Source: Batkoa obscura (taxonomy: Eukaryota; Entomophthoromycota; Entomophthoromycetes; Entomophthorales; Batkoaceae). Taken from it: a DNA stretch of 64,000 nucleotides. Positions 13,206 through 26,645 of this stretch are shown here, one piece after another (the first letter of the stretch is position 1; each line of letters opens with the position of its first letter). The notes under the pieces are model-generated. The model searched no databases and had not been told where the DNA came from. It was given only the letters and a program-made list of their open reading frames with translations. The stretch spans positions 186,001 through 250,000 of the forward strand of contig JASVEC010000030.1 of the NCBI GenBank assembly GCA_030770535.1. Direction: 5' to 3'. A program made the translations under genes and the position numbers.

Positions 13206-13730
13206 CTACCTCGCTGGATAATAAAATGGGTTCATATTGCTATGAGGGATATGAGCTAGTAACGGAGAAGCACTTAAAGCTACATTATCTTTATTATTGG
13301 TTCTTTCTTTAGCACAAAGCCTAGCCAAACTATATCTATTTTGCTTAATAAATGTCTTATTATCTTTTATAATTTTCGAAGAGTGTCTATAATACTAGAG
13401 TAAAATGAGCAAAATACTAACCATATAAATATAAATAACTTATATAGAGTTGATGAACTAAAAGAATAACAATAATGAGAGATGCCATAATGATATACAC
13501 CAATAAATACGTTTTGGTGAAAAAGTGCATAACTACACCTATGCTATAAATAGAACTGCCAATAAAACCACAAGTCGATGTTTATAAGCGTTTTTTATAA
13601 CTTGAAATAAATAAGCTTTATTTCCATCACTTCCAAATAACATTATCTCTGGAATAACTTGATTAAAAATGAAACTTAAAAAGCAATGAGATCTAAGGAT
13701 AATATGCTTAACATGGCCTGCTTATGTTGT
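13206..13730 (-). pseudogene. Two-TM/basic-tail membrane protein, decayed copy
   Basis: Read on the minus strand this aligns along its length with the intact protein at 35.1 kb. Shared blocks are a VK..I.L(K/R)SH segment, EIMLFG(S/T)D.NK, two hydrophobic helices, and after an intron a basic KxxKxxxTxIKxN motif and a proline-containing tail. It ends in NPFYYPAR. One frame break separates the first from the second helix. At the place where the intact copy has a GT intron donor this one has AT. The upstream start is not clear. It is a relic of the same family on the opposite strand, 21 kb away from the intact gene. Function unknown. Confidence 0.75.
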
Positions 13731-15120
13731 TAATTTTATGTTACTTGCTACAGGTTTATACATACTTGATTGCTATATAAGATGACGTTTTATCATAATA
13801 CTTCGTTCTTATTTTTTCTTAACTTTACATTATTTATATTCATTATTTTATAAATCGAAGCTTCATTCTTGATGAGGAATGAAATTTCAAAAGACTATTT
13901 TATTGATTTATTAGTTTAATAAGATTTGTTTGTTATTAAATCCCTAAAGAACTTTAATGTCTTTTATCAATAATGTTATTTGATAAGTTAATTTATTTGC
14001 GTTTTATTTCAGATGCAATTAAAAGTTTCTCAAACTCCTAAACCACCAGTCTAAAACTGTGATTTTAAAATATTTTTATGAAGTGTTAAAGCACAAATAG
14101 GATATATCAATTTATCTTTATTAAAAACTCAATGGTGTAACAGTATTTTTAATAAATTGTTATACAAAACACGTCATGAGTCTATTAAAAAGTAAATACA
14201 AATTAGGATTTATTGAAGTTTATAATTATTTTATTAGTATTACTGCTATCATTGACTAATTATGGTCGATTACAAATGTAATAGTTCTTTTAAAAAAATA
14301 TTTGATTCAAGGTTTAGTTGAATCTTTACATAATACGTTTAGATGAAACACTGAAGTTGAAAATTAATTATTAGTACTTTTATTTAATATATACTACTAT
14401 TATTATTGAATTTAAATAGCAAGATTTAAATAAAACATGGACTGAATTTGCTTTTTCAATTAATAAAGTTTGATATAGAGTATGTATAAAACAAAAATTT
14501 AGTATTTAAATGAGGAAATATTAAAAAAGTGATATAGGACAACACAATATATATTACAACTATAATTTGAGGATGCTGTTATCTTTAAAAATATTTTGTG
14601 TTATATTGTATTTCTATTGTATTCTTATTGTATTCTTATTGTATTTTTATTGTATTTTTATTGTATTTTTATTGTATTCCTATTGTATTCCTATTGTAGT
14701 TTTATTATAGCTATAGTGATATATATCAATATGGTCTTTTAGATAAAAATGTATTATTCCTTTAGTTTTGTATTTAATGCTTTTTAAACATTCTTATTTT
14801 TATAAATAACTTTAAAATATTTTCAATTTGACTATTAGACAATACTAACGATATAGTAAACCAAATTCTTATGAGAAGGAGGTATATGATAGACGTTACA
14901 AAAGAAGTCAGTAAAAGTAATTGTGTTTTTCTTTATATTATATGTAATCGTATACAACTATGCGAATAGCTTGTATTTATTGATTTGACAATATTCAGCT
15001 TACAATACTATATTTTTAATGCAAAATACCCAAGCAGTTAAAAAATCAAAATCGGTTTTTGATTGGATCTCATTTTACATAAAAATCGAAAAAAGCTTAT
15101 GACGTATCTCATTTTAAACC
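13731..15120. other. intergenic, with a minisatellite
   Basis: No gene seen. The only clear structure is the 12-base tandem repeat at 14603-14700. Confidence 0.55.
14603..14700. repeat. 12-bp minisatellite, about 8 units
   Basis: The unit TATTGTATTTTT is repeated head to tail about eight times, with variants at the ninth to eleventh bases (TTTTT, TTCTT, TTCCT). There are no spacers, so it is not CRISPR-like. Confidence 0.88.
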
Positions 15121-16044
15121 ATGGAAAAGAAAAATTATTCAATGCTAGCTATGGAGGGGGATATATCCCAACTAAGCGAAGCAATACATAATAATCCCGA
15201 TTTAGTAAATGAACTAGATGAAGATGGAAGAACTTTAATATTTTGGGCCGGTAAATTTTAAAAATTGTAATTGAAATAGAGATTCATTCTTTTTTAGCTT
15301 CAGGGAAACAGTTTGATACAGTACAGTATCTATTATCTAAAGGTGCAAGGATTAATTTCGCTGACGAGGTAAATTTTATCAGAATGATACTAATCAGATA
15401 ATTAATTAAAATAAGGATGGTTGGACTGTTTTACATATAGCAGGTAAAAATATTATAAATTTTTGATTTAAATGATTTTAATTTAAGTCATCTAGCTTCA
15501 ACTGGAGACTTAAATACAGCCAAACAGATTTTGAGCATTGATTCAAGTCTCGTTAATATTGCTAATGAAAAAAAGCAAACCCCATTGTAAATAATATCAA
15601 GTAATTATTTTACAACTTTTAATTTAAATCAAGGTTTTATTGCGTATCAAAAAATCATCTTGAACTAGGTGATTTACTCTTAAATGAGGGTGCCGAAGTC
15701 AACCAGATAGATTCACAAGGTCGTACCCCTATGTAAGTGGACACAAATGAGTTTATATCAATCGTCTTATTTAACATGAATTTTTTAGTTTCAGAGCAGT
15801 TAGTCAAGGTCATATGAAATACGCGCAGCTGTTGAAGCAACATGGAGCCAAGTTAAAGATCTTTGATGCTAATGGTAGCTCTTTGTTACATGTGGCATGT
15901 GAGGAAGGTCATGAAGAATTAGCCAAATGGTTGTTGGATAGAGACCTTGATGCAGATAGACTTAATAAGGATAGTTTATCACCTTTGGATCTTGCATCTC
16001 CAGAATTGAAGAAAAAATTGGAAAAGTATATCGAACAGCTTTAA
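15121..16044 (+). CDS. nas6: Gankyrin/Nas6-like proteasome assembly chaperone (6 exons)
   Basis: Six exons at 15121-15250, 15298-15368, 15416-15443, 15496-15586, 15634-15732 and 15789-16044 join in frame to 224 residues, against 226 in human gankyrin (PSMD10). All introns are 47-56 bp, GT-AG. The product is about six ankyrin repeats and little else, with motifs such as GWTVLHIA, GRTPIF and GSSLLHVA. The repeat order and the penultimate repeat (LLHVACEEGHEELAKWLL) match gankyrin best. Nas6 binds the Rpt3 ATPase C-terminus and helps assemble the 19S regulatory particle of the 26S proteasome. A different small ankyrin protein cannot be excluded, but the near-identical length and N-terminal cap favour Nas6. 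The nearest gene, Ura2, begins 2.1 kb downstream. Confidence 0.78.
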
Positions 16045-18126
16045 TTATAGTATAAAATTGAGACTTATCTGACTTATTTATAATTCGTGTTTATATTTGA
16101 GCTTTATTATATTAGAACAGCTCAATTAGATTATTTGATTTTTAAATATTAATTATTATTAGATTTTTTACATGACGTAATTTACAATTAAGTTTCATCT
16201 TTATAAGTTGGTTTTAATATTATGTAAAGCTTAAATATCTTTGTCAAGTTGCTTGATAGGTCATAATGAGTTTTTAATTTTGACTTTAATATGAGATAGG
16301 CTAGTAAAAGTAGCTATTTAATACTCTATTTCTACATAAGTTAGTGAAAGTTAATTTATTGACAAGAACTACATTTTTCCTTTTTTCTTTTTATTCCAGT
16401 GACCATTCCACATTCATAAGATATAATTCAATTAAGACTATGATTAATACTTTCCTAAATTAGGATGTTTTCGAATTTAGTTCAACTATCCGAAATTATA
16501 AAGAGTATTTTAGAATAAAAATAGAAAATTGATATCCAAGTATTTAAAAAACTACAATGTCTTGTGAGGGATGATATTTATAATTAAGGTAATAATATAC
16601 AAGAATGTTTCTTGCTGGTTGCCTTATTATTTTTTAAATTTAGAAGTTAATTAACCACTGGAGTTGTTTAAGTTCAAACATGTACTGACAAATGATAAAA
16701 TTTATAATCAGTTATTTGGTCTATTATACTGATTTGAAGCTTTTTAGCTAGTTTTTTTTATTCAAATAAACAGCTAGCCAGCTCATATGCAGCCTTAAGC
16801 AGTTGGGTTAGTTAATCTCTAAATTTTAAAAAATAGCAAAAAAGGACAATTGATAAAAAAATCACCATGTTACAAAGGCATAAATTTCATAAATCATTTA
16901 CTAATTCATCAATATAGAAGTTATAAAGTTAATTACAAGCAAAATCAAAAGTACAAATGTTAATCAAATTTTAATTCACAATTTAACAGAGGCTTTAAAA
17001 TTTGCCAAATTTAGACTATAGGATAACTCAAAAATAATCGAAGATTAGTTGATAAGGTATCAAATTTTCCGTAAGTTTTAGATCAAAAACTTCAAAATGC
17101 TTTCTAGTAGCTTCTTTAAACTTTAAGGTTATTTTAAAATACATTTACAATAATATAGTTCGCCTTCAAATGTAACATTGTGTGTATAACATAACACAAG
17201 ATCTAATAAACTAATCTAATTCAAATTTTGCGGGGGATGACAGTACCTGAATAAAAGAAAATGGGGAATTGGGTTAAAGATAAACAAAGAATAGCACAAT
17301 GTAAAACCAAAGAATATATATATAATAACTTTGATTGGTAATATATAAATACAAGCCAATGAATTAAAATATTTATATGCTTCAATTTTATAAATCTTCT
17401 AACACTACACCTTTTGGAAAAATGCAGAAAACTCAATGGTTTGTAAATTATAAGTAAAAAAGCTAAACAAATACTACATATTTCTAGTGTTTTGTTTAGT
17501 TTTTAAATTTTTTGCTTGCAAGCTCTAAATCATCGAAGTTTTACATATTTTGCCAAAGGTATATTATATGTTGCACAAGAGTAGAATTGAAACGATCTAT
17601 AAATTTTATGGGAATAAAATTTTAGCAAAAATAAAGTCCCTTTTTTAGCACCAATTATTCTCCTTCAAAAAAGAATTTCATTAACAAATAAACCAATGAA
17701 TCCCAAATCAAAATTTTATTCCTCGGTTTTAACTGGTTGAAAATATACAAAAGTGACTTGCATTAGAAGAGAGGTGAAGTATATAAAGCAAGTATCTTCC
17801 AGTTTATGGAAGAAATCTTTGTCGAATTTAAGCTACTGCTGTTCTTCAATACATAGATCTTTTATAAATATTATCCAAGTTACCTTATCCTATTGTGACT
17901 ATTATCTTATTACCCTCCATTTATTATAAACGAATAGATCAGGTAATCTACTACTTTATTCAATAGTATTTAAAGATAAGAAGCTAACTATTATTAGCTT
18001 AGACAAAGCAGTTAGTATAAATCAATATAAAACCAAGAAACCTAAAAAATTACTCTATCATTTACCTATAAAAAAGTAAGCTTATTTTACTTCTATATGA
18101 AGCCTTACTTAAATAATATGTAGATT
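16045..18126. other. intergenic upstream of Ura2
   Basis: Two kilobases without an exon or repeat that I recognise. It must hold the Ura2 promoter, but no TATA box or other motif is clear enough to mark. Confidence 0.5.
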
Positions 18127-21100
18127 ATGACCATATCAAATAACAGTAAAGCTTATTACCAAACCACAGCACCTATTATCAGTGAAGAGAATCACTTTGG
18201 TTACCTTGAATTACAAGATGGTTCAATGTACCAAGGTATCTCTTTTGGTGCTCCAAATAAAACAATTTCTGGAGAATGTGTTTTCCAAACCGGTAATAAA
18301 TTGTATTAAAGCCATTAAAAATACTTAATTAAACGATAATCATAGGTATGGTTGGATACTCTGAATCCTTAACAGATCCTTCCTATGAAGGTCAAGTTTT
18401 AGTCTTGACTTTTCCATTGATTGGTAACTATGGTGTACCATCAAGGGAAACTTTGGATGAGCTTAATAAGCTTCCAGTCCATTTTGAATCTAACAAAATT
18501 CATATTGCTGCTTTAATCGTTGGCCAATATGCTAAAGATTATTCTCATTTCCTTGCTGCTTCTTCCTTGGGCACTTGGTTACAAGAAAATAATGTACCAG
18601 CCATTTATGGTGTTGATACTCGTGCACTTACTAAAAAAATTCGTAGCCAAGGTGTTATGTTGGGTAAAGTAAGATTCCCAAAGAGTGATGCTAGTAATCC
18701 AGAGCTTGATGTTAATATGCTTGAACAAGTAGAATGGGTTGACCCAAATGCACGTAATTTAGCTGCTGAAGTATCTATTAAAGAATCAAAACTTTATTAC
18801 CCTGAAGCTTCTAAAGCCATTAAAGACAAAAATGGCAAAGTATTACGTGTGTTAGGTGTTGATGTTGGTATGAAATATAACCAAATCCGTTGCTTTGTTA
18901 ACCGTGGTGTTGAGTTTAAAGTAGTCCCTTGGAATTATGATTTTACTAAAGATGATGACTTTGATGGTTTATTTATTTCTAATGGACCTGGTGATCCAAC
19001 CAGCCTTGATGTTACTATTGGTAATCTTAAAAAGTTCCTCGAAGCTCCACGTACCCCAGTCTTTGGTATCTGTTTAGGTCATCAATTATTAGCTTTAGCT
19101 TCAGGTGCCAAAACAACCAAGCTTAAGTTTGGTAATCGTGGTCATAATATTCCATGTACTGATATGTTTTCTGGCCGTTGTTTCATTACTTCTCAAAATC
19201 ATGGTTATGCTGTTGATGCTACCACTTTACCAGAAGGTTTCCAAGAATATTTTGTTAATGCTAATGATGGCTCTAATGAAGGTATTATCCATAAAACTTT
19301 ACCTTTCTTTTCCGTCCAATTCCATCCTGAATCTACTCCAGGTCCACGTGATGCTGAAGTACTTTTCAATACCTTTATCGATTCCATTGTTGACTTCAAA
19401 GCTACTGGAACTCTTAATCCATTAAGTAAAGTGCATGACCAAATTAATATTCAACACCCAGTTGATCTTCGCTCTGGCCTCAAAAAGGTACTTATCCTTG
19501 GTTCTGGTGGTTTAAGTATTGGTCAAGCTGGTGAGTTTGATTATTCTGGTGCTCAAGCTATCAAATCTCTTAAAGAAGAGGGCATCTACACTGTACTTAT
19601 TAATCCTAATATTGCTACTATCCAAACATCTAAAGGTTTAGCTGATAAAGTCTACTTCCTACCAGTCACTCCTGAATTCGTTCGTAAAGTTATTCAAAGT
19701 GAACGTCCAGATGGTATCTATGTTACTTTTGGTGGTCAAACTGCTTTGAATGTTGGTATTAAGATGAAAGATGAATTTGAAGGGCTTGGTGTTAAAGTGC
19801 TTGGTACTCCAATTGAAACTATTATCATGACTGAGGATCGTGAATTATTTGCTCAAAAAATGTTAGAAATTGGTGAAAAATGTGCTCAATCTCAAACTGC
19901 CACTAATGTACAAGAAGCTTTAGCTGCTGTTGCTGAAATTGGTTACCCAGTTATTGTACGTGCTGCTTATGCTTTAGGTGGTTTAGGTTCTGGTTTTGCT
20001 GAAAATGAAAGCCAATTGCTTGAACTTTGTAATAAAGCATTTGCTGCCAGTCCTCAAGTTTTAGTTGAACGTTCTATGAAAGGATGGAAAGAAGTTGAAT
20101 ATGAAGTTGTTCGTGATTGTAGAGATAATTGTATTACTGTTTGTAATATGGAAAATTTTGATCCACTTGGTATCCACACTGGTGATTCTATTGTTATCGC
20201 TCCATCTCAAACTCTTTCTGATGAAGATTATAATATGTTACGTACCACTGCCGTCAATGTCATTCGTCATTTAGGTGTCATTGGTGAGTGTAATATTCAA
20301 TATGCTCTTAATCCATTCTCCAAAGAATATTGTATTATTGAAGTTAATGCTCGTTTATCTCGTTCTTCTGCCCTTGCTTCTAAAGCTACTGGTTATCCAC
20401 TTGCCTTTGTCGCTGCCAAACTCGGTTTGAATATTCCATTAAATGAGATTAAGAATTCCGTTACCAAGCTTACTTCCGCTTGTTTTGAACCTTCCTTAGA
20501 TTATGTTGTTGTTAAAATCCCACGTTGGGATCTTAAGAAATTCCATCGTGTAAGTAAGAAGATTTCTTCTTCTATGAAATCTGTTGGTGAAGTAATGGCA
20601 ATTGGTCGTACTTTTGAAGAAACAATTCAAAAGGCTATTCGTTCTATTGATAATTCATTCCTTGGCTTTTCAGATAATGATTATGTTGAAAATATTGATG
20701 AGGAATTAAGACATCCATCCGATCAACGTTTATTTGCTATTGCGCATGCTTTCCATTTAGGTTATTCTGTTGATAAGATTTGGGAAATGACTAATATTGA
20801 TAAATGGTTTTTAAATCGTTTAAATAATATTTATCAAATGGAAAAAGCACTTAACCTTCATCAATTAGCTACTCTACCACCAACTTTACTTAGAAGTGCT
20901 AAACAAATTGGTTTCTCAGATCGTCAATTAGCTAAATTTGCCAAAACTAATGAACTTGCTCTTCGTAAATATCGTTTGAAATACAATATTACTCCTTTTG
21001 TTAAACAAATTGATACTGTGGCTGCTGAATTCCCTGCTTTCACTAACTATCTTTATCTTACTTATAATGCTTGTGAAAGTGATGTTCAATTTGATGATCA

Positions 21101-24100
21101 TGGTGTAATTGTACTTGGTTCAGGTGTTTATCGTATTGGTAGTTCCGTTGAATTCGATTGGTGTGCTGTACGTGCCATTCGTACATTAAGAGATAAAAAT
21201 GTAAAGACAGTGATGATTAATTATAATCCAGAAACTGTATCTACAGATTATGATGAAGCTGATAGATTATATTTTGAAAATATTACATTAGAAAGAGTAT
21301 TAGATATTTATGACTTAGAACAAAGTAGTGGTGTTATTTTATCTATGGGTGGACAAACACCAAATAATATTGCATTACCATTGATGCGTCAAAATGTTAA
21401 AATCCTTGGTACTTCCCCTGAAATGATTGATACTGCTGAAAATCGTTATAAGTTTTCTCGTATGTTAGATAAAATTGGTGTTGATCAACCATTATGGAGG
21501 GAATTAACTTCATATGAAGAAGCATTAGAATTCTGTGATCGTGTTGGTTTCCCAGTATTAGTACGTCCATCTTATGTCTTATCAGGTGCTGCTATGAATG
21601 TAGTATTTTCTCCAGATGATTTGTCGAATTACCTTACTCAAGCTACTGCTGTTTCTCGTGAATTCCCAGTTGTTATTTCTAAATATATTGAAGAAGCTAA
21701 AGAAATTGAAATGGATGCTGTTGCCCAAGATGGTAAAATGGTTATGCATGTAGTATCAGAACATGTTGAAAATGCAGGTGTACATTCAGGTGATGCTACT
21801 TTAGTACAACCACCACAAGATTTAGATCCAGAAACTGTAAGAAAAATCGTACAAGCTACACAAAAGATTTCAGATGCTTTAGCTGTTACTGGTCCATTCA
21901 ATATCCAATTCATTGCAAAAAACAATGAAATTAAAGTAATTGAATGTAATTTACGTGCTGCTCGTTCTTTCCCATTTGTTTCTAAAGTAGTTGGGGTTGA
22001 CATGATTGAAATGGCTACTAAAGCTATGCTTGGTTTTGAATTTGAAGCTTATCCAAATCAAAATTTACCAGCTAATTATGTTGGTATTAAAGTACCTCAA
22101 TTCAGTTTCTCTCGTTTATCAGGTGCTGATCCAGTATTAGGTGTTGAAATGGCTTCTACTGGTGAAGTAGCTTGTTTTGGTAATGATAAATATGAAGCTT
22201 ACCTTAAAGCCCTTAAAGCTACTGGATTTACTTTACCTAAAAAGAATATTTTATTATCCATTGGTTCTTACAAAGAAAAAGTAGAGTTATTACCTTCTGT
22301 AGCTAAATTACATAAATTAGGTTTTAGAATCTTTGCTACTGCTGGTACTGCTGATTTTATTCAAGAACATGGATTACCAGTCAAATATTTAGAAGCTTTA
22401 GAAGATGATGGTACAAATAATATGACTAGTGATCAAAAGAAAGAATATAGTTTAAATCAACATTTAGCTAATAATTTAATTGATTTATATATTAATTTAC
22501 CAAGTAAAAATCAATTCCGTCGTCCAGCTTCTTATATGTCTCGTGGTTATCGTACTCGTCGTATGGCTGTTGATTTTGAAGTACCTTTAATTACCAATGT
22601 TAAATGTGCTAAATTATTAATTGAAGCTATTGCTCGTCGTGCTAATGTTAATGGAGATATTGAATTCCCATTAAATCCACATGATGCTAAATCCAGTTAT
22701 GACTCTGTTCAATTACCAGGCTTAGTTAATTTAGCTTCAACTATTAATGATGATAGCGTAGAAACTTTTAGTAACAATTCTTTACGTGCTGGTTTTACTA
22801 GAGTAGTTATTTTACCAAATTCAAATTCTAAAGAATCTTTAAGTTTAAATCAATTACACTCTGATTTCCGTAATCAATCTTATTGTGACTATTTATTCTC
22901 TTTAGAAGTTACTGAAAAGAATTTAGATGATTTAGCTAATCATCTTTCTGGTGCTGGTGCTTTATTCATTTCAAAGAATTTATTTAATTCATTGGATACT
23001 TTAAAATTAGATATTTGCTTTAAAACTCCATCTGCTCGTGCTTTACCAGTAATCTCAGATGCTACTGGTACTAATTTATCTTCTTTATTATTATTAGCTA
23101 GTTTAAATAGTCATTCTATTCATGTATCTAAAGTATCAACTACTTCTGATATTGAATTATTGACATTAGCTAAACAAAAAGGATTAGACGTTACATTTGA
23201 TGTACCAATTGATTCATTATTTGCTGAACTTAATGAAAATTATGATGACAAATTTGCTCAATTTGTATGGAAGAATTTATCAATTGTTGATTGTTTCTCA
23301 GCTCCAAATAATCCAGAGTTAGCTGTTTCTTATCTCTTCAATGCAACTACTAAAGGATTATTAACTACCAATGATATCATTGCTAAGTTACATACCAATC
23401 CATTGAAAATCTTAAAATTAGTAGCTCATCCAGAAACTTACGTTGAAGCTGAAATTGGTCGTCCAAGTAGTTTATTAAAAGATACTGAAAATACTACAAT
23501 TCAACGTGTAGTTATCCGTCAAACTACTGTATTTTTAGATGGTACTATTATTAAGCAAACTATTCCATTTGCTAAGGATCTTAATGAAACTGCTCGTGCT
23601 ATTACTACCACTGTTGAACCAGTACCTTCCACCCAAGCTACTACTGCTTTAAATCAAGTTAATAATCCATTATCACCACGTATCCGTGCTACTGGCTTAA
23701 AATTAGATACTAACGTAAGTAAAGAGTCAACTTCATTAAACGAATTATTTTCACCAACTGAAAATAAACCAGAAACCAACTCAAATCAAACTATTGCTCA
23801 ACAACAAGCTGCTTTACATCCATCTACTCAATTAATTTCTGAATTACCAAGTTCCGTTATGAAGATTATGGCTTCCAATTCACCTTTCTATCGTAATCAT
23901 GTACTTACTGCTTCTCAATTTACACGTGATCAATTACATATCTTATTTGGTGTAGCTCAAGAAATGGGTGTTATGGTTAAAAGACATGGTGGTATGGATT
24001 TACTAAAGGGTAGAGTATTATGTAATGTATTTTATGAACCAAGTACAAGAACATCAGCCTCTTTTGATACAGCTATGTTAAGATTAGGGGGACAAGTAGT

Positions 24101-24812
24101 TAACATCAATGGTCAAACTTCATCAGCTAAAAAAGGAGAAACTTTACAAGATACTATTAGAATGTTAAATCAATATGGTGATGCTATTGTATTACGTCAC
24201 CCAGAACCAGGATCTGCTCAATTGGCTGCTCAATATTCTAATTTACCAGTTATTAATGCAGGAGATGGCATTGGTGAACATCCAACTCAAGCATTCTTAG
24301 ATATTTATACAATTCGTGAAGAATTAGGTACAGTTAATGGATTAACTATTACATTAGTAGGTGATCTTAAACATGGGAGAACAATTCATTCTTTAGTTAA
24401 ATTATTATCAATGTATCATGTGAGATTAAATTATGTTCATCCAAAAGGATTAGGTTTACCAACTGAATTACAAAACCAGTTAACTAAAGCTAATATACCA
24501 CAAGCTACTTATGACTCTTTAGATGCACCTGAATTAATGGAAAATACTGATGTGTTATATGTTACTAGAGTACAGCAAGAAAGATTCACTACTGAAGAAG
24601 AATACTTATCAGTTAAGGATTCATACATTGTTAATAATGATGTATTAGCTAAAGCTAAAACTCATATGATTGTTATGCATCCACTTCCAAGAGTTGGAGA
24701 AATTGATCCAGAAGTAGATTTTGATCAAAGAGCTGCTTATTTCCGTCAAGCTAAATATGGTCTTTATGTTAGAATGGCTTTACTTGCCCTTGTGCTTGGT
24801 AAATCCAACTAA
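18127..24812 (+). CDS. ura2: Ura2: CPSase II / aspartate transcarbamylase fusion
   Basis: Exons 18127-18292 and 18346-24812 (a 53-bp intron) give 2210 residues; yeast Ura2 has 2214. It makes carbamoyl phosphate from glutamine, bicarbonate and ATP, then carbamoyl aspartate, the first two steps of pyrimidine synthesis in the cytosol. Domain order: class-I glutamine amidotransferase (about 1-400; nucleophile in FGICLGHQ near 298, later FHPES), two ATP-grasp CPSase halves (about 430-1480, with [17 protein letters not shown]), a dihydroorotase-like domain (about 1500-1820), a linker, and aspartate transcarbamylase (about 1900-2210; [17 protein letters not shown]). The dihydroorotase-like domain has no HxH metal motif and is surely inactive, as in fungi; animal CAD keeps it active. 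UTP feedback in the CPSase C-terminal part is expected from the family. Leucine codons shift from CTT-rich to TTA-rich along the gene. Confidence 0.97.
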
Positions 24813-25028
24813 AAAATGAATTGATATTGTTTTGTGATAATAAAATGAGGGTTATTTTATATTATTATTTTTATTGTCTTTTGTTTTAATATTTATTGTG
24901 AAATTGACAGTTATTTTCTTTACCAATTAAACACTCAAGAGATAGTTCTTTCAAATACTAAAAACTGAATTTTTTTAATCAAAAAATAATCATCTTTAGT
25001 TCATTTTAGCAATATTTCAATTCAATAA

Positions 25029-26123
25029 ATGGGTAGTGATAGTAGTAGTAGTGAAAGTTCCAGTAATCTCAGTTTAACGGATGACGAGTTGATAGAATAT
25101 TCTGAATTAATTGAAAAATTGGGAAGAAATTTAGCAGATGTTCAACTAGTGAATTATCATTCTATTGTTGAAAAGTAAATTTCATTTATTCTTCAATATT
25201 ATATAAAACAGATAAATGAAATGATTTATTTTATTTTTTTAGTGTTGAAAAAAATATTGATAATGAAGGTTTGTTATTAGAAGAGTTACTGACAGGAGGA
25301 AAAGATAATACTAATACTAATACTAATACTAATTTTGAAGAAAAAGTGGAAGGAATTGAAAGAGAAGTAATATTACCAACTAGTGGAATAACAAAAGGAG
25401 ATATTGTTATGTAAGATAAATGTATAAAAATAAAAAAATATTAAATTAATTTATAAACTTGAAGTAATGATGTTAACGAATTAATCATTTCAAACGAAGA
25501 AATACCAGATACCGTTAATGGATTGGTAATTTATTTTTTATTTATTGAAATCATTAATTTTCTTAACCTCTTTTATGGTTATCTAGACTCATCAACTCTT
25601 TATAGAACTTTATGAAGATATTCTTGATTCGACGATTGAATCCTATCTTAAATCCAGTTTAATAGAAGAAAGTCTGACTGCACAAGACAATTGTAAAAAT
25701 TGTTTAAAATCGAGCTGTACCCTTAACTTACCGGAATACTTAAAAAAAGTCAATAAAAAAGTAGTTGAAGAACAAGTCCAATGTGATGATTGTGGGCGTA
25801 AGATGGCAGTTAACCGATTCGCTTATCATTTAGAAAAATGTTTAGCTAGTTCCTCTGATTTAAGAAAAAGTGAATCAATAACAGAAAGTGTTAGAAGTAG
25901 AGAAGTAGAAGAAGAAGAAGAAAGTGAAGAGTATTTTGAAAGCAATAATAAAGTAAGTGGTCTTAAGAGGAGTCATAGTAATACAGGCTATTTAAATGAA
26001 GGGAGTAAAAAAAGTAAAGGTAGAACTTTAGATACTTCTTATTCATCCGAAAATTCCAACAAATCTCAACAAAATCTACAAAATTTATTTTCCTCCCCAA
26101 TTCATAAAAATAGTTATGATTAG
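25029..26123 (+). CDS. sgf11: Sgf11/ATXN7L3-like SAGA deubiquitinase-module subunit
   Basis: Exons 25029-25174, 25243-25410, 25465-25525 and 25587-26123 join in frame to 303 residues. The diagnostic part is a single zinc finger near residues 175-195, QCDDCGRKMAVNRFAYHLEKC, with the C-x2-C-GR and R-F-xx-HLxKC pattern of Sgf11. Before it lies an amphipathic helix (THQLFIELYEDILD), matching the N-terminal helix by which Sgf11 is clamped in the module with Ubp8, Sus1 and Sgf73. The module removes ubiquitin from histone H2B. The protein is three times the length of yeast Sgf11 (99 aa): it has a Ser-rich acidic head with an (NT)n run, an insert with four more cysteines before the finger, and a Glu/Ser-rich tail with KKSKGR. 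It starts 216 bases after Ura2 ends, in tandem. Confidence 0.82.
25315..25334. repeat. in-frame (AATACT)n microsatellite in sgf11
   Basis: A short AATACT repeat inside exon 2 encodes alternating Asn-Thr. It keeps frame whatever the number of units. Confidence 0.75.
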
Positions 26124-26336
26124 TCATTTATTATAGATGAATATGAAATTGGTCTATTAAGTTTAATATCAAGTATTTTTTGCTTTTAATTCTTTAAAAT
26201 ACAAAATAGCTTGCATTAGACATTTTTTTCATTGTATTATCTGTCTCTTTACAAACAAGAGGTGCAGAGTTTAAATCAAATAACCTTATTTTATCTCTCT
26301 TGTTTTTTCTTTAGCTTCTAATATTTAACTAATAAA

Positions 26337-26436
26337 TGGGGATGTATTTTTCTGTTTAAGAATTTTACTAATAATTTTTCCACTCAAATAGCGCTTAAAA
26401 GATAGAAAAAGTAATGAAGTAGAAAAAACACCCTCA
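26337..26436 (-). mobile_element. hairpin MITE copy 12
   Basis: Full-length; lies in the 522-bp gap between the facing 3' ends of sgf11 and sac1. Flanks are A-rich, not TA. Confidence 0.88.
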
Positions 26437-26645
26437 AATCATTTGGGATTTTTTATTTCTTTTAAGAATTTTGAAAAAATAATAACTAATCATTAAGAGA
26501 GAAATTTTGTTTTTTATATATAAATTTTACAATTTGTTTTATTTGTAATAAAAAAAAATGAAAAAATAATACTATATTTAGTAATAACTTAATATACTAT
26601 AATTTTAATATTGTAACTTTGAGACAATAAATTCTCTTCCATTTT

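Noticed and set aside
14603-14700. CRISPR-like array
   Set aside because: Head-to-tail 12-base units without spacers, and a eukaryotic context.
21638-22003. 121-codon frame antisense to ura2
   Set aside because: Mirror of the biased codons of a conserved gene; no family resemblance. The same applies to 19205-19399 and 19105-19425.
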